Shown here: positions 31,901-46,606 of the stretch, piece after piece
How the letters are laid out: each line of letters opens with the position of its first letter
How positions within the stretch are numbered: position 1 is the first letter of the stretch
Assembly: GCA_023313575.1 (NCBI GenBank)
Contig: JAJTTP010000025.1
Span: 413,570 to 477,569, forward strand
Reading direction: 5' to 3'
Length of the DNA: 64,000 bases
Source: Eutypella sp. D-1
Taxonomy: Eukaryota; Ascomycota; Sordariomycetes; Xylariales; Diatrypaceae
Translations under genes and position numbers: made by a program
Notes under the pieces: model-generated
Told to the model about the DNA's origin: nothing
What the model saw: the letters and a program-made list of their open reading frames with translations, nothing else
The model's database searches: none

Positions 31901-34900
31901 CAACGGCATACGAGCTCTCCACATAAACATTACTCGGCGGAGGAGGTGTCCGCCACCAGCAACATAATGCCAGGAGAGGAACAGTACGGTACGGTGCGTA
32001 GGCATCCATCATCCCACGAAGGATGTCAAGCAGAAAAGAACTCGGTATAGATTATGGAGGCTGAGTTCTATCAGGGTGCGGCTAGAAATAGAAGAGGATG
32101 GGTCAATAAAATAGCGGCGGGAGAGGCGCAACACCGGATGCGCGTGCTTCGGGTAATTCGGGATGGTGGTGCATCCGAATATGCGCCTGGTGTTAGCAGC
32201 TACGGTTGACGGAATGTCGGCTCCAGCTTGTAAAGAAGGTTGTAAAGAGAGCTTGTAGAGGGTTTGAAGCTACCCAAGTGCATTCCGAGACTGCCCGGAG
32301 GACCCCATTATACGAGGCCCCCAGCGCCTAAGCAAAAACTCAAAAGGAAGAACAGGTAAGTTGAGAGAGTTGAGACTATCCAGAGCTCGAACCGACAAAC
32401 GCGCAATGGAAACCTTAAATCGACCGATCTGGATATCTGTTATTATTTTTGGGAGCATGACGACAGCCCGGCGCCTTCAAGCTTCAGTATAAGCTTTTGA
32501 GACTGACTCTCATAAGCGAACGACGCGGGCGGACTAGCCCTTATCGTCCGTAGTACCGGCTTCAAGTGCGGAACAATAGAGGCGGGCCGAGGCAGTCAAG
32601 GGGTTAGGATCACAATATGCCCCTAGGTACCTACATAGTTAAGAGTAGGTATGATTTGGGGGGGAGTAATAAATGATGTTGGATTTTCTAAGCTCGTAGG
32701 TATGGCCTGATCTGGACTGGCTGCGACCGTGTTTATAGAGGCAGGTCAAGGTCTCCCCTACCAAATAGAATATATCATAGAGATTCAGGCCCGATCGACA
32801 TTCACTAGTATACTTCATCAGGCAGCTAAAACAGTTTTGTACAAGCCGGGCAGGGGAAAGATGAAGGAAGAGAAAGACGTTGGGCTATTGAAAAGAATCC
32901 TTAGAGTACTTAGGTAGTATCAGTAATGTTTCCTAAATACGGCAATCTAGAAATCCGAAATCAGACATTACTTTCAGTACCTGCCCAGCTCCTTATGTTA
33001 GAATGGCAGGAACGTCTTATGGTTACGTACTTTGTTTGAGATCTAGACTCGAGAGTAGTGGTACATTTGTCACAGCACATTGTAGACCGCATAATCATGT
33101 ACTCCATACTTGCCTGTCTGCCGAGACAAATCTGAAACCCCACTGTTCTTTTTTAGCGGGCGTCATCCAACTACTCGACCCTTCATCCTAGGCCCCCTCA
33201 TTGGTCCACCTTGGGCAACTTGAAGCTCTGGTAAGGCGCCAAAAGGCCAGGCAGCGTAAGCAGCACTGGCCCGCTTGGCCGCCGAAGGGGCTAGGTAGGG
33301 GGCAACACTGGCGGCTGCGGCGAGATCGAGGAATTTCTCGGGGGTGTATGTAGCTATCGCATCTCGTTGGGTCCAACCAAGTCTATTCCAACCCGTCAAA
33401 CATCAACTTGAAGTCTTGGAAGCTATCCCAGGGCTGCCAGGTACCTCCCATCTACCTCAGGTAATTATGTAAGTACTTAGGTATGCCTAGGCGTACTTGA
33501 GTAACCGGCAAAAGCCCGTTTATGGAAGATATCTCTCAGTATTTACCTGGACATCTGTCCAGGTCCACGGGTTATCCAACTGAATATAAGTGAATAGCTT
33601 ATGTAAAAAGTTCTGCTAGATACATATACCTACATACCTACCTACTAGGTACATAGATATTTGCCTAGGCAGGTAGGCAGGCATGGCAGGTAGGCATGTA
33701 GTCAGTTATATATAGTTACATGTATCTCCTGTAGGCGAGCCACCCAAGACAGCATTTTCTACCCAATAAGAGCTCGAGAACCAGCCAGCCCGCCAACTAG
33801 CGCATGCTTGGTAGCCCGGCAAAGCTGGGACATTTTTGGGCATTTTTTTCCCTGCTAACGTCTCCATACCTTTTAGCTTAGTTGGAAACCTCCATCAAGC
33901 TTGACCCTTTTTACACCTTCCCGGTTCCCTCTCTTCTTTTTTCACCCACCCGTCTTGGAAGCTGTCCTGCCCTGCCACCATAACCCGTACATACACATTT
34001 CTATCCGCATTTCCATGCCCATTTACACTTGCACTGCGAAAACCCCGCGACTACTACTGTAAAAGAAGAAAGAAAGGAAGCAAGGAGAAGAAGAAAGAGG
34101 AAACAATAAAAGGAAGAAAAATAAAATAAAATAAAAAAGAAGCAATAGCGATATCATCTGCGACAAGCCATTGCAGCATTTGTTCGTATTCCGTTTCTTA
34201 CTCGCGCTTCTGCAGAACTCTCATTGTCAAAGCACGAGACCTTATATCTGTATTATCGTTGCTTCTCCATATTCCTCCCCTCCGCACAACACAACTCTAA
34301 CGCGGAACCCCTGCAAAAATCCTGTTTTACGCTTTCAGAAGTTGAAGAGCGAGATTGCATTGCAACTACGCTGCATCGCCTTTGCCTCCTCCCCCTTACA
34401 ATAACCCGGCGATTCCCTTATTTAATTAAGGCGACGACGATCAATTTGAACCCGATCAGAACCCAAACCCCCCCGACAAGGCGACGATACCAACCAGGTT
34501 CCCGGTCTAACTCCCCACTGACCACTTGGAATTATTCCTCCTCATACATAGGAGCTTCACTCGGCTTCATATAATAGGGGGATACTTGTTCCCTCATAAC
34601 TGGTAAGTACGATTCAGTTTACATCACGGAGAAGAGGAGAGATGAAAAGAAAAGAAAAGATTTGCTTCCGTTGTCTACCGCTCTGAACTCATCACCACCT
34701 CACTTTGCGGAACACTACACTACTTCTTCTACCTTGCCTTACCTGCTCCGTTTTCAATCATACCTTGAAGAAAGCCAGCCCATCAACAATCAAACCACTT
34801 CTACTTTTCCTTGCAAGGCCTGTAACGATGACCCGTATAACCCGTATCGCCTACCTTGGTATGGGTCGTTAGTGGGTGTTGTCGTGTCTTGCTACTGCAG

Positions 34901-36698
34901 TCATTGCATTTATGTGTATGCCTGCATTCGATCATCTATCCCTCCATTACTTGATCCTCCCATTTTCCTACATTTTCCTACATTTTCGTACCATTTTACA
35001 CTGGCTGCCCACATATATGTATGTAACTACCTCCAGGATTACCTAGGTAGGTAGGCAGGTAGGTATATACAGGTATATATGTCCAGGTGTATTGCCATAC
35101 TTAGGTATGCATAGGTGTGTATGTACAGGCTGTGTTGCTGTCGCCAAAAAGTCGCCAAAAAGGCGCGCTTGCATCCTCCAAATCATGTATGCACGCCTAC
35201 TTTTATGTATTCAACTATCTATGTATTCCTCAGTCCATCCTAAATCGCCCGATCGACAGACAGCCCGACTGTCCTCCACTACATACCTATCTATCTCTTA
35301 GACGGTCGCTTTTGTCGCTTCTGTCGCTCCTGTCGCCCTTTTCGCTTTTGTCACTCTGTTCCTTCACCTCCCTTCGATCATCCGTCCATCCATCCATCCC
35401 TTCTTTCCGCATATGTACCTAGGCAAGCTAGGTGGTTACTACATACCCATATCTCCTCTACTTACATACCTTCCCTACATCCATAAAATTCCAATATCTA
35501 CCTAGGTACCTTAAGTAGATACCCGTCTATCCACCTGTTCAACCCGTACCAAATTCTTATTATTGTTATTATTTTATTTTTATCCAACACGCACGCTTCT
35601 TTCCCAACAATCCACACACATTTTCTCTTCGCATTCTACCAGAACTTTGTCATTCCTCCCCCATCCGCATTCACTATCCCGTCTATCCGTCTTGATACAT
35701 CATCTAAACGACACTGCGGCGAATAACAGCTAAACTGCGGATTTTTAGAAAATCTTTTCTTTCACCTTTTTGCATCCGGACGATTATTGACATCGCGACA
35801 AGTCGGTATCCAACCCGTCCCTCTTACGCCGCCAGCCATTACTTGCTACCTAAGTAGACAGAAACACTACGACGCTGTCCAACTGAGCCGATACTCCTAA
35901 CCTTGGAACGGTCTCTACTATCGACGTCGGACTTTACTTCATCCTCCCCTCTCTTTCTTCATCACTCTCCATTAATCCTGTCTGGCCTTGTTATCCCCAC
36001 AGTCGTTTAAGAAAGAAAAATCATAACAAGCAGTTGGCCTACCTCTCAGAGGCGGCATATTTTTGGAGACGACCTATTCTCATTGACACGGAGAATTATT
36101 TATCATCAGAGGCTGCCAGCGCCAGGGATTTCCTACCCGCGTGTCGTGCACACTTGAGATTGTGGGCTTCTTTTGAAAGCCCTTAAACCCGGCTGAGATC
36201 ACTTCTTTGTAAGTTACACGTTGTATTTCTATTATACCTGTTATTATTCGCCTGTATAATATGTACAATTTTCTGTACTCGTCCCTTGCATTTTTTTTTT
36301 TTATCTTTTATCTTTCAGAAAGCCTAGACGGTCGCGGCCCTTGAATCCGCCTCCGCTCTCCTGCCCCTCATCCCCACTCGACCAGGCAAATATTCGCATT
36401 GGCTCTCATAGGACAGACTTGACATGAGTAATACAACGATCATTCAGCCATCCATCAAACTCCATCCTCGGCCCATCCTATCGAACCCACAAAATAATTC
36501 CATGGTACTCTATACAAAGAACTGTTTGCGGATCACTAACACCTTGGTGCCTAGGAAGAAAAAATAAAGAAGTGCATCCATTCGATATCGGGCTTCGTCG
36601 CATTAATCCGATCCTTCGACTCTAAGCCCAGTCCTATTGCCTTGATCTCGCATTTTTCACGTCTGACGGGCCAATAGTCTGGCAGGTGAGGGTATACG
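28988..36698. other. 7.7-kb interval with no recognised gene
   Basis: No ORF over about 130 codons and no family motif in six frames. It contains C13 (30270-30282), G15 (31193-31207), an AT dinucleotide tract (about 30320-30340), a CAG run (about 30543-30562) and many CCTAGG-centred palindromes between 33420 and 35530. The last 3 kb is CT-rich with many C/T tracts and probably holds the promoter and long, possibly spliced leader of the PP1 gene. Confidence 0.5.
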
Positions 36699-37930
<1,232 letters not shown>

Positions 37931-40216
37931 ATACACCACCCGCATCCGATGCGTCCCGAGCCTCCCCGAGACTTATTCCCGGCCAACGACCCGCCCGGCG
38001 AAACAGCTTGCTTGGAATCCGCTACCAATGTCCGACGCCTGCATCCGAAGCCGACGACTCTGCTCGAGTGTTGCTCTACAACCCGCACCTCTCCGCGATG
38101 GAACGAATCTCTTGTGGTGGACCCCACCCCAAAAAAAACCCCTCCCCAACATGGACGAAAGAGTTTACGGCTATGTTGACGATGACTGTTGTTATTACAT
38201 GAAAAGAAATAAAATCAGGTTTTCATTGGACTGGCTCATAGTGATTGCCACGGTGGTCACTGGTCTCGTGCCAGGCCATTGTTACGAGGAGAGTGTCTAG
38301 ACAGTTGCCCACGTTTTCCAGCTGACATGGAACTAACGAATTCATGCCTAATATTCCTTTAAGCTTGTCCCGTCCTCGTAGTTTGGTTTATGCTGACCCT
38401 TCGTCTTATCGCCTCGTTCCAAAGCCGAGGTTCCAGGTCCTCGTGCCGATAGATATTGCTGACTGTTTTGAATTCCAGCCTCCTCAACCCCTTGTCTCCC
38501 GAGTCTTCCTGGCCCTCGAGTTCCCCAATATCCACACCATCACTCCCCCTTACCGAACAGACTTTCGCGTGGCAGTGCTGTTGCCTTACCGTATCTAGCC
38601 GACAACCCTAGAATCCTTAGCCTCCGAAGTTCGGCGGCGAGACCACCTTCATTTACTTTACTTCCACGTTAGAAACCACTCAGTCGGGCGGGGTGGTGCG
38701 CGAACTGCGTTATCTCTTCGCCCCGCTGTTGGCTATATTCCATATCTTGAATAATTGCTCTTATCATCGAAGTCAAATTCTGATGTACCCTCTCCCCCAT
38801 CGCCCCGTCCGTCTCGTCCCCCCCCCTTCCCCCTAAAGCGAGAAGTCCTACCGGGTGGCGCACCCGAGAGCGCCGTGTATAGCTACTTGGGCACTTTTAC
38901 GTAGTAGTAGCGCTTACTTTGAGAGAACACGCCCCCTCCCCCAGCCCGCGCATCCGCCCGCAAAGCTCCTCTGCCACCCACTTTCCACTACTTGCTCACG
39001 ATCCCTGATACGAGCCCTTTGCATGGTCCATATGATGAGCCCAGTTAAGGCTTGGCTGGTCATATCATTTTCGTTAGATCTTTTTTTTCTTCTCCCTCTT
39101 CCCTTTCTTTGTTCCTTTCTGCGTGAAACTCCCCCGTATACATTGATTCCATGCATGCAGGCTACACATATTGCGCCCCTTTAAACGTAGTATACATGAC
39201 TTGATATGACGTGAATCGACCTCAACACCCCGGGGCTTGACAAGATATGGATGGACATGGTATAGGCATGACACAATATTGAGGCCGGGATGCGGGCATG
39301 GGTTGAGAAGGGAATAGGAACTACTTCTAGCACGCGGCAGTGAGAGAGGGGGAGCTTCGCAGACATAGGATTTTACGGTCAATAGTTGACTTAGCTTGTA
39401 CATATAGTAGCCCCCCCTCCTCCCCCACCCCCCGGCTGGCCCCGTGCGCTTGAATTCCATGCGGCGTCTACGTTCGTCCCCTCGGATTTGGGAGTTCTGA
39501 TCGTTACTTGCTGCGTTTCTTTGATCTTTTCTTCTCCAAACGTAGCTTATCGGTCTCTCTCTGTCTTTGGATTTGGATATGGAAAGGGGGTTGGGTTGGG
39601 TTGGGTTGGGTTGGGTTGCGAGGCGTAAACGAGCTATCGGGGGTTATTTGGCACAGTATGCGTCGGGTCCTTGACATGAAGGAAGATGGGATGTCGTGAG
39701 AAGGCGACTGGTAGGTTTGGTTGGATGGGGTGGAGGGATGGGGCGGAAAAGGAGAAAAGGCCCTCTCTGCCTGGGGGGTTTTCTGTCGTGTTTGAGTATG
39801 TTGTGGTGGATAGGCATGATCGGATTTGCCATCCCTATTTTTCACAGGGCGGGGGGGAGGAGGGGGAGTATGCTTTATTTGCGGAATACTATATATTATC
39901 TTCGCTCAAGCTTCGACACGAAAAGATCCGTCTATCCCCGCGCTTGGGATTTTTTTTCTGTGGCTTATGTATGTACTGCGGTGTTCCGAGAACAGCATGC
40001 GCGCGGTGAAGTGGATTCGGAAAGGATATATAGGGTATGTACATGCTGTGTGCTAGCTTATATACAGGATATATCTGCGTGGAAGCTATAAATCCAAGCG
40101 TATATGTTTCCCATGTGAACCCCGTCCTCTGCGTCCCCTAGCTCTGCAGCTCTTCCTGCCCACCACTCTACCCCCTAATGCAGCCATGGGGAGGGGGGAG
40201 GCTAGACGAGACCCAT
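37931..40216. other. Intergenic, PP1 3' flank and simple repeats
   Basis: Low-complexity CT/GA stretches and a pentanucleotide (TTGGG)5-6 tract at about 39587-39618. Short open frames show no motifs. Confidence 0.5.
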
Positions 40217-40877
40217 TCACTGGCAGTCCTCGCAAGCCTTGCTGCCGCCGCTATCATTCCCTGTTGTGTCCGTTGCCGTGGGCTGTGCTTGATTCCCCTG
40301 CTGCTGCTGCTGCTCCAGTGTCCGCTCCTCCGCCTCCTCCGCCTTCCCCGGCTTCGCGTGGTCGCGGTCGACGTGTCCGAGGTTGCGGCCGGGCTCGATG
40401 GCGTCGCGGACGCGACGCTTCAGCTCCTTGGTCTCGGGGAACCCGCCGTCGACCTTGCGGTCCCAGAGGACGCGTCGCTGCGTCCGCGCGGGGCTATCCT
40501 CGCGTCCTTCCTTTTTCGACTCGGTGGGGATTTCGGATGGCGGCGGGACGAAGATCAGCTCGACTACGAACGTGCCCCCCGTCGAGGGCTGCAGGGCCAC
40601 CTCCCCCAGCGCCGTCGAGAACGTCGACAGCAGCTCTTGCGCGAACTGTTGGATACAAGGACGGGGATTGCAGTTAGCGAGCCGGCAACTTTACGCCCTC
40701 GAGGGAAGGTAGGGAGGGAGGAGGCGAAGCACGTACGTATGCGGCGCGTAGCATCCATTTGCACTGCGTGCAGAATTGGATCGTGACCCGGGGAAGCGGA
40801 TACGGATATGGCGCTTCGGGCCGCCGCTGCTGCTGCTGCTGCTGCTGACTGTCGGCAGGCGGATCGTTCGCGGCCAT
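40217..40877 (-). CDS. Rdx-family (SelW/SelT/SelH-like) thioredoxin-fold protein
   Basis: 189 residues from exons 40877-40737 and 40645-40217. The intron is GTACGT...CCAACAG. The diagnostic motif is VTIQFCTQCKWMLRAAY with redox pair C36-x2-C39, cysteine replacing the selenocysteine of animal SelW/SelT homologues. It continues after splicing as FAQELLSTF...LGEVALQPSTGGTFVV, and then LWDRKVDGGFPETKELKRRVRD, the ordinary end of the fold. The C-terminus adds a charged tail with a Q run and a final CEDC. A second Q run (7 Q) lies before the domain; both are CAG/CTG repeats. Family proteins are thought to act in redox homeostasis; the exact role is unknown. Confidence 0.88.
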
Positions 40878-43800
40878 GTTGTTGATTAGTCGTTCTAGGT
40901 ATAGAACGTATTTGCTGTTCCGTTTGTATTTACGGCCGTTAGGGGGGGGGGGGGCGCGAATGTATCCGGTCTGATTGGGTCATAAGCGGAAAACTCGTCA
41001 GCGAAATTCGGGCAGCAAGTTCGGTCGGGTCACCGATTATAGGCATGATTGGTCGATGGTATAGACATCCTAAGTTATGGAAAAGCCTGGACCTCTAATG
41101 ATGATATATGATAGTGCATAAGTGGTATGCGATCACGTACGCTGCTGCTGGAGCTTATCAAGACACTTATCTGAGCAACCAGTTATTTTTATATAAAAAA
41201 AGTGACCAGGTACGTATATGCTCTGGTTCTCTGTTAGAGGTGCGGGTTTGCGGGCAGGTCGGGTATCATCCGGTTACGGAGGAGGAGGCGTATGCACTTA
41301 AAAGCGTAAAGCTATCTATTCTACAGTACCTCCAGGCTACCTAGGTACTCGTGGACATGTGAGAGAGCATATTTCATGTTTTCCATGTCAATCAGACGTC
41401 ATCGAGGGGGATTACGTAACGCGAGCGCGCGAAGACGCGGGGGCTCACTTCCCCTCCAGGCCTTTTTTTTTTTTTGGTTGTAGTAGGGCTGTTGTAGTGG
41501 TGGGGTAACTATCGGTATCTTAAAACCCCGTAAAGGGGGATTATCTAGATATCGGGTATCATATCTAGGTAGTTATCGGACCCGGGAGCCTGGGTAAACC
41601 GGTTGAGACTGGGGTTCCATTTATTATCTCCGGTCTTTTCCGGGGATCTCGAGCCCCCTGGAAGCCCCCCCCCCCGCCCCCCGGTTCGCGGTAACATTAG
41701 CTCAAATGAACTCTTCAGGTCCCGCTCCTATATTATCGTACTGCGTAGGTTCGTGCTCACCTAGCCGTTCCGCTTCATGCGTGAAGACGTCGTGCATTTA
41801 TTTGCATATGGTCCCGGTTTGGTGTTCAGGATTAGAAGATTTCACCCATAGATGGATTTGGTATGATGATGATAACCACCGTAACTTCCAATGGAAGTGA
41901 GAAACATTGCAGGCCAATCACATCGCATAGCGAGCTACATACTACGCCTTCTTATACCTCAAAGCGGCGAAACAACTGCACATCACATCACACCCCTATT
42001 TTTTTTTTTTTTAAATCATGTCGTACGTATGTATGTAGGACAACTACGATCACACACGCGAGGGGGAGGGGGGGTGATCGAAAGGCATGGGATTTTCATC
42101 CAGCTTCTTGCCATGCTTGTTAACTACACGGAAGCCATGTAGCTGGCTATATAGACCAATCGAGCTTTGAATTTCCAGAAACGCAATTGGTATCTATCTA
42201 TTTACGGCTTGTCTCGTTACTCTCTCTCTCTCTCTCTCTCTCTCACGCACACTTGGCTCCCATCCTCGCATCGACGGAACTGAGGCCTCCCATCTTCCCA
42301 CACGTGCCACGGTTTGCCCTCGTACGCAAAGCGGCGTATACGCACGTGAGTTGTTGTAAGTCATGCCGGCTGGAACCCTGTGCCACTTCCTCTGCGTTAC
42401 CCAGTCGAGAGTTGTTAACATTGCCATCTTATTTCCAAGCCCGGACCTGCATTTGCTTGTTGTTGCGTTCCATGTTGTGACCATCGTATATAAGAATTGT
42501 GTGGTGGTGGTTTGATAGATACGTTGTGGTGAGTTATTACGGGCTGTTAAAGCTCTCTCTCCGGGAAATCACTGAGGTTATGCGCGTGCTTACTTCATCT
42601 AGGCGGAAAATAACTACACCTAACATATATACATATATATACTCCGAGGAAGTTCCAAACTCGGAGTCAGCCCAAGAAATATATATAAATACATCTATAC
42701 GTTCACTAGGTAGGTGACCAATAAATCAGTCGAGACGTCCCCCTTGACCGCGGAAACTACACGTGGTCCTTTCCACCCACCCCCCCTCCTTTCTTTTAAC
42801 ACCACGGCATATATCGTTAAGAAACCCGACGACAGGGAAGCACGCTCTCAGTATGGCACGCCGAACGCGCCTCGATTGACGCGGTTGTCGGTGCCGGGTA
42901 AGGCGGTAAGCCAGGAAGGGGACCCAGTTATCTATCAGCGGAGACGGGCCGGACTTTCTCCACGTTTTTTTTTTCTTCCGGTCTTTACCCGGCGAAATAG
43001 TAAACCGGGGCTTTGATATAACGGCCCCGGGGGGGGGGGTGTTAGTCACGGACCCGGGCCCGGGGACCGGATCGTTAAAGTGTGGTGGTAAGTGGGAAAT
43101 ATAGTGGAGTGGCCGTGCCCGCCTCCGAACGGCTTAGAGAAAGAAGAAGAAAAAAAAGCTGGCTGGGGAACATGCGGTGGGCGGATAGGTGGGTAAGTGG
43201 TTGGTGTGCTGCGTCACCGCCGGGTATCGTGGAGCCCCCCCCCCCCCCCAGTAGTAGACGGACATACGGTGATGATGCGGATACAGATTTGGCAAATACC
43301 AGCCACAAAGAACAGAAGATGAAAAAAAAAGGAGGGGAAAAGAAGCGTAATGGCTGGGGAATGGCGATCTAATCTACTCACATCAGACGACGACTAATTA
43401 GCCCCCCTTACTACACGCATACGTAGGTTTAACAAGATGCGGTCTACTTAAGTTTAGTTTGCATGCGATGCGAGGCGGTGGAGAGGCATGGCAGGCAGGC
43501 AGTCATGTAAGTACTATGCTAGATGCCTATCCTATCTATCTATCAACCAAACATGCAGGAATCCATACCCACACTCTCCACTGTTATCCGTGTTTTTTAA
43601 TATGGACTGGACTTGGTTGATAGTTACGTAGATGACTCTGTAAGAGTCAGATGCCGGTGATGGAGGTAGGTAGGTAGTAGTGACATGATGATGATACTCT
43701 CACCCTCGAGGAGAAAAGGCTGTTTTCAACGTGCCTCTATTATACGCAACGCGGACGCGTCTTGTAGGTATGTATGCATGTGTATACATATAGAGCAAGC

Positions 43801-46125
43801 ATACGCAAGAAGAACCAGCCACGAATCCAACCACCCCCCCGAACCGAAGCCGCAGCAGCAGCGGTCTGTAATAGCGACGAAGCGTCTCATGGGACTTTCC
43901 AATCAATATATCTGACAGCATGCAAAATCTACGTCCTGCGACCCGACCCGACCGGATCAGGACGTGTCTCGGGTAGGTAGGGTAGGATTCCGCGGTCCCT
44001 CCAGCCTTACGCCCATTAAGGAACGCGAACGCGCCCTCTCCACCATGTATGCGCAGGTTGGGAATGTTGGCATAGTTAGATGCGCAGATAAAAACTATCG
44101 GAGATCCGCGGGCAAAGAGGGCGGGCTGGCTACTACATAGTGTAAAGGGCGGCGGCGGCGGCGGCCGGAATTCGATATTAATCAGAAACCAACCAACCAG
44201 CCAAGCCCGGAGAAGAAAGAGACTTCCGTAGAAAGAAAAACTACTTTATCCATCCAAACGGAGCCCCGTTGTCACACCTATCACATACATACATACATAC
44301 ATTACCTTCATTCCGAAGACTTTCCGCGTATCTTCCTCCGGCGACAAGAGAAAAAAACAACAACAACAAAGTCATCGCTTCTTTATATATGAACCGGGGT
44401 GGGTTATCATTTCGATCTATATATACATAGAACGATTGTGTGTAATCCGCCCAGAATAGTCGGGAACTACCGCTCTCTCGCTTCTATGGCGCGACAAGAT
44501 ATACTTAAGAAAAAGAAAAGGGGGGCGGCACCAACCCCTGAACTACCTCCCCCCGAAGGCGAACGGGTTTCTAGAAGCCGACGTCCGTGCCCCTAGTTGT
44601 TTAAATTTGGTCCGGAGGCGGCAACATTATGCGGTGATTAAGATTTTTAGATGAATCTCCAGCCATCCAACCCTTCGCACTTAATCTAACCAGCCTAGCC
44701 ATACGTAATATTCGCAGAGAGTTTTAAAAACACTTTGGTTTTGTTTTGTTTCTCACATATCTAGCGCATCCGCGGAGGGGGGCAAGGGGGCCGGCTGGCC
44801 GCCCGGGGGTGAGGGGTGGGCTCCTGTTCAGGGACATTGTTTGGTTTTTCACGATACCGAGGAGACGGATAGAACCCCCGGGGGTTTCTAGGCTGGGGTT
44901 TCCCATACTTATGCTTATGCTGATGGCTTATTAGGCCAGATCCGGCAGGCGGCTCGGTCGATCAAGAGTCCCAGAGTAAGGAAGGCCCTTATCCGGATCG
45001 GGGTTACGGTTTGTTTCGGGGAGTGGTTGGGAAACCCGTGGGTTCCGGGGTTTCGCGTATCGGGTCATTTCCTATGTAGATGTATAGACGGCAGCAACTG
45101 AACTAACTACCTGGCCGACGGACCGGGCCCGGTTCAACCCTTACGGAAGTTTCTTGTATTGTACGGAGGACGTAGGAACGGTCGGAAAAAAGGAGGACTC
45201 GCTAAGGTGCCACCGCCGTCGTGAATGACAGACAAAACGGGCCCCGTTTGTTTACAAGACAATTCGCATTAAAACATTTATAGTCAGGGATCGCGCTTAA
45301 GCGTCGCAGTATGGGGACCGCTGGGGGGGTCTTAATTGCATTGGCTGGATGGATCACTACTAGTAGTAAGGTCCTACGGATAGGAGAGCAAGGTTATAGA
45401 AAAAAAAGAAAAGAAAAGGGACTACAAAAACAAAGATGAACCGTATCGTGCGTAACATTGAGACTTATTCACATTTTTTTCGAGAGCTACCCAGGAGAAA
45501 AACCTCGACCGTGGTAAGGTGAGAAACCAAGAAAAACGGACATAATAGTAAGGGGACAAAAAAGTACACAAACATGAATGTTGTTGTTGGTTGGATAAGT
45601 ATTACATGCTGAAACAGCCCTCCCAGGCTTCCCTCTCTCTCTGTCCTTCCTCGGGATTCCGCTGCTCTTTGCTTTTTCTCTTTGCCCTTTCTCGCCGTTC
45701 CTCGTCTTGTCTATCCAGCAAATCCAAAAACGAGAGGCCCGACCGAAAATAAAAAACAATCCGGAAATGACCGGATGAACTGGAAGGAAAGGGCGCGTGT
45801 TCATGATCGTAACGTGGTGCTGCTCTCGCCCTTCGTGCCAAGGGGAGGGCTTCTTGGGGGTATTATAATAGAATATTGGGAATATTTGGTGCTTCGAACG
45901 GCCGACGGGAAGAAGCTGGACGTCTTGTCGGGGAGTCGACAAGTTCCCGAATCGGCGAGGTGTTCCGATATTAAAATTTTATATCGCACTGCTGACATTC
46001 GATGCGCGTGCTCGTCTTCCTCATCACAGCGTAAATCCGAAAAGCGCGCCCGGGGAATGTCATTCGTGCCGAACGACGGTTTTGGGCGTTCGTCCCCTGA
46101 TTCACGGCATCTTCGCTCGCTAACT
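40878..46125. other. 5.2-kb interval with no recognised gene
   Basis: Simple-sequence rich: G12 (about 40940), C runs near 41667, a CT dinucleotide tract (42221-42244), G10 (about 43030), C15 (43235-43249), CGG repeats (about 44150-44165). Many short open frames, none with motifs or plausible splicing into a known family. Confidence 0.5.
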
Positions 46126-46474
46126 CTACATAACCGAGCAACATCCGCCGCTCTGTTGTGGCGCATAAGGGTCCTCTCCTCGTGGTACTGTGCCCCAGAC
46201 GGATGGAACCATGTAATCCCTGGTGCTATTACAGTACGCGATAATGCTGTTTTGTGTTAGTGAACGAGGTCATTGGTATCGAGGGCAATTAAGATTTGAA
46301 TATGGGTGCTCACCTCTTAGCGGCTTGCGACACAGGTATCCGCTCTCGCTCGAGGTCCTCGCGAAGTCTGCTATTCAATTCGGTAAGGCGTCGCAGCTTG
46401 AGGTCGGCCATTGACTGCTTGTTCTTCTTAATCTGCGACGGGTCGCCAACATCGCGGGAAGTGTATTGAGGCAT
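46126..46474 (-). CDS. Heterotrimeric G protein gamma subunit
   Basis: Partner of G-beta in pheromone and nutrient signalling at the plasma membrane. 93 residues from exons 46474-46314 and 46246-46126, the normal size for filamentous fungi (N. crassa GNG-1, A. nidulans GpgA). Exon 1 has the coiled-coil helix KNKQSMADLKLRRLTELNSRLRE in part (about residues 17-39). Exon 2 has TRDYMVPSVWG and the C-terminus GGCCSVM: C90 is the CaaX prenylation cysteine and C89 a likely palmitoylation site. The frame stays open upstream with another ATG at 46606, which would add 44 Ser/Gln-rich residues; the shorter start is preferred because it matches family length. Confidence 0.95.
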
Positions 46475-46606
46475 CTTGCTTAGGGCGGAGAATGAGCCAA
46501 TTGAATCAACTCTATATTGTTGACGAGCTGGTAGTGGAAGTGAAGAGCTCGGGCCGCTCGCGGAACTTCGTGATCTCTGAGGATTGGATGCCTGTTGAGG
46601 TTGCAT

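Noticed and set aside
33163..33399. 78-codon Ala-rich frame
   Set aside because: Short and without homology signals; not distinguishable from noise.
39587..39618. (TTGGG)n tract considered as telomere-like repeat
   Set aside because: Only 5-6 units, differs from the usual fungal TTAGGG, and is flanked by ordinary gene-containing DNA on both sides.
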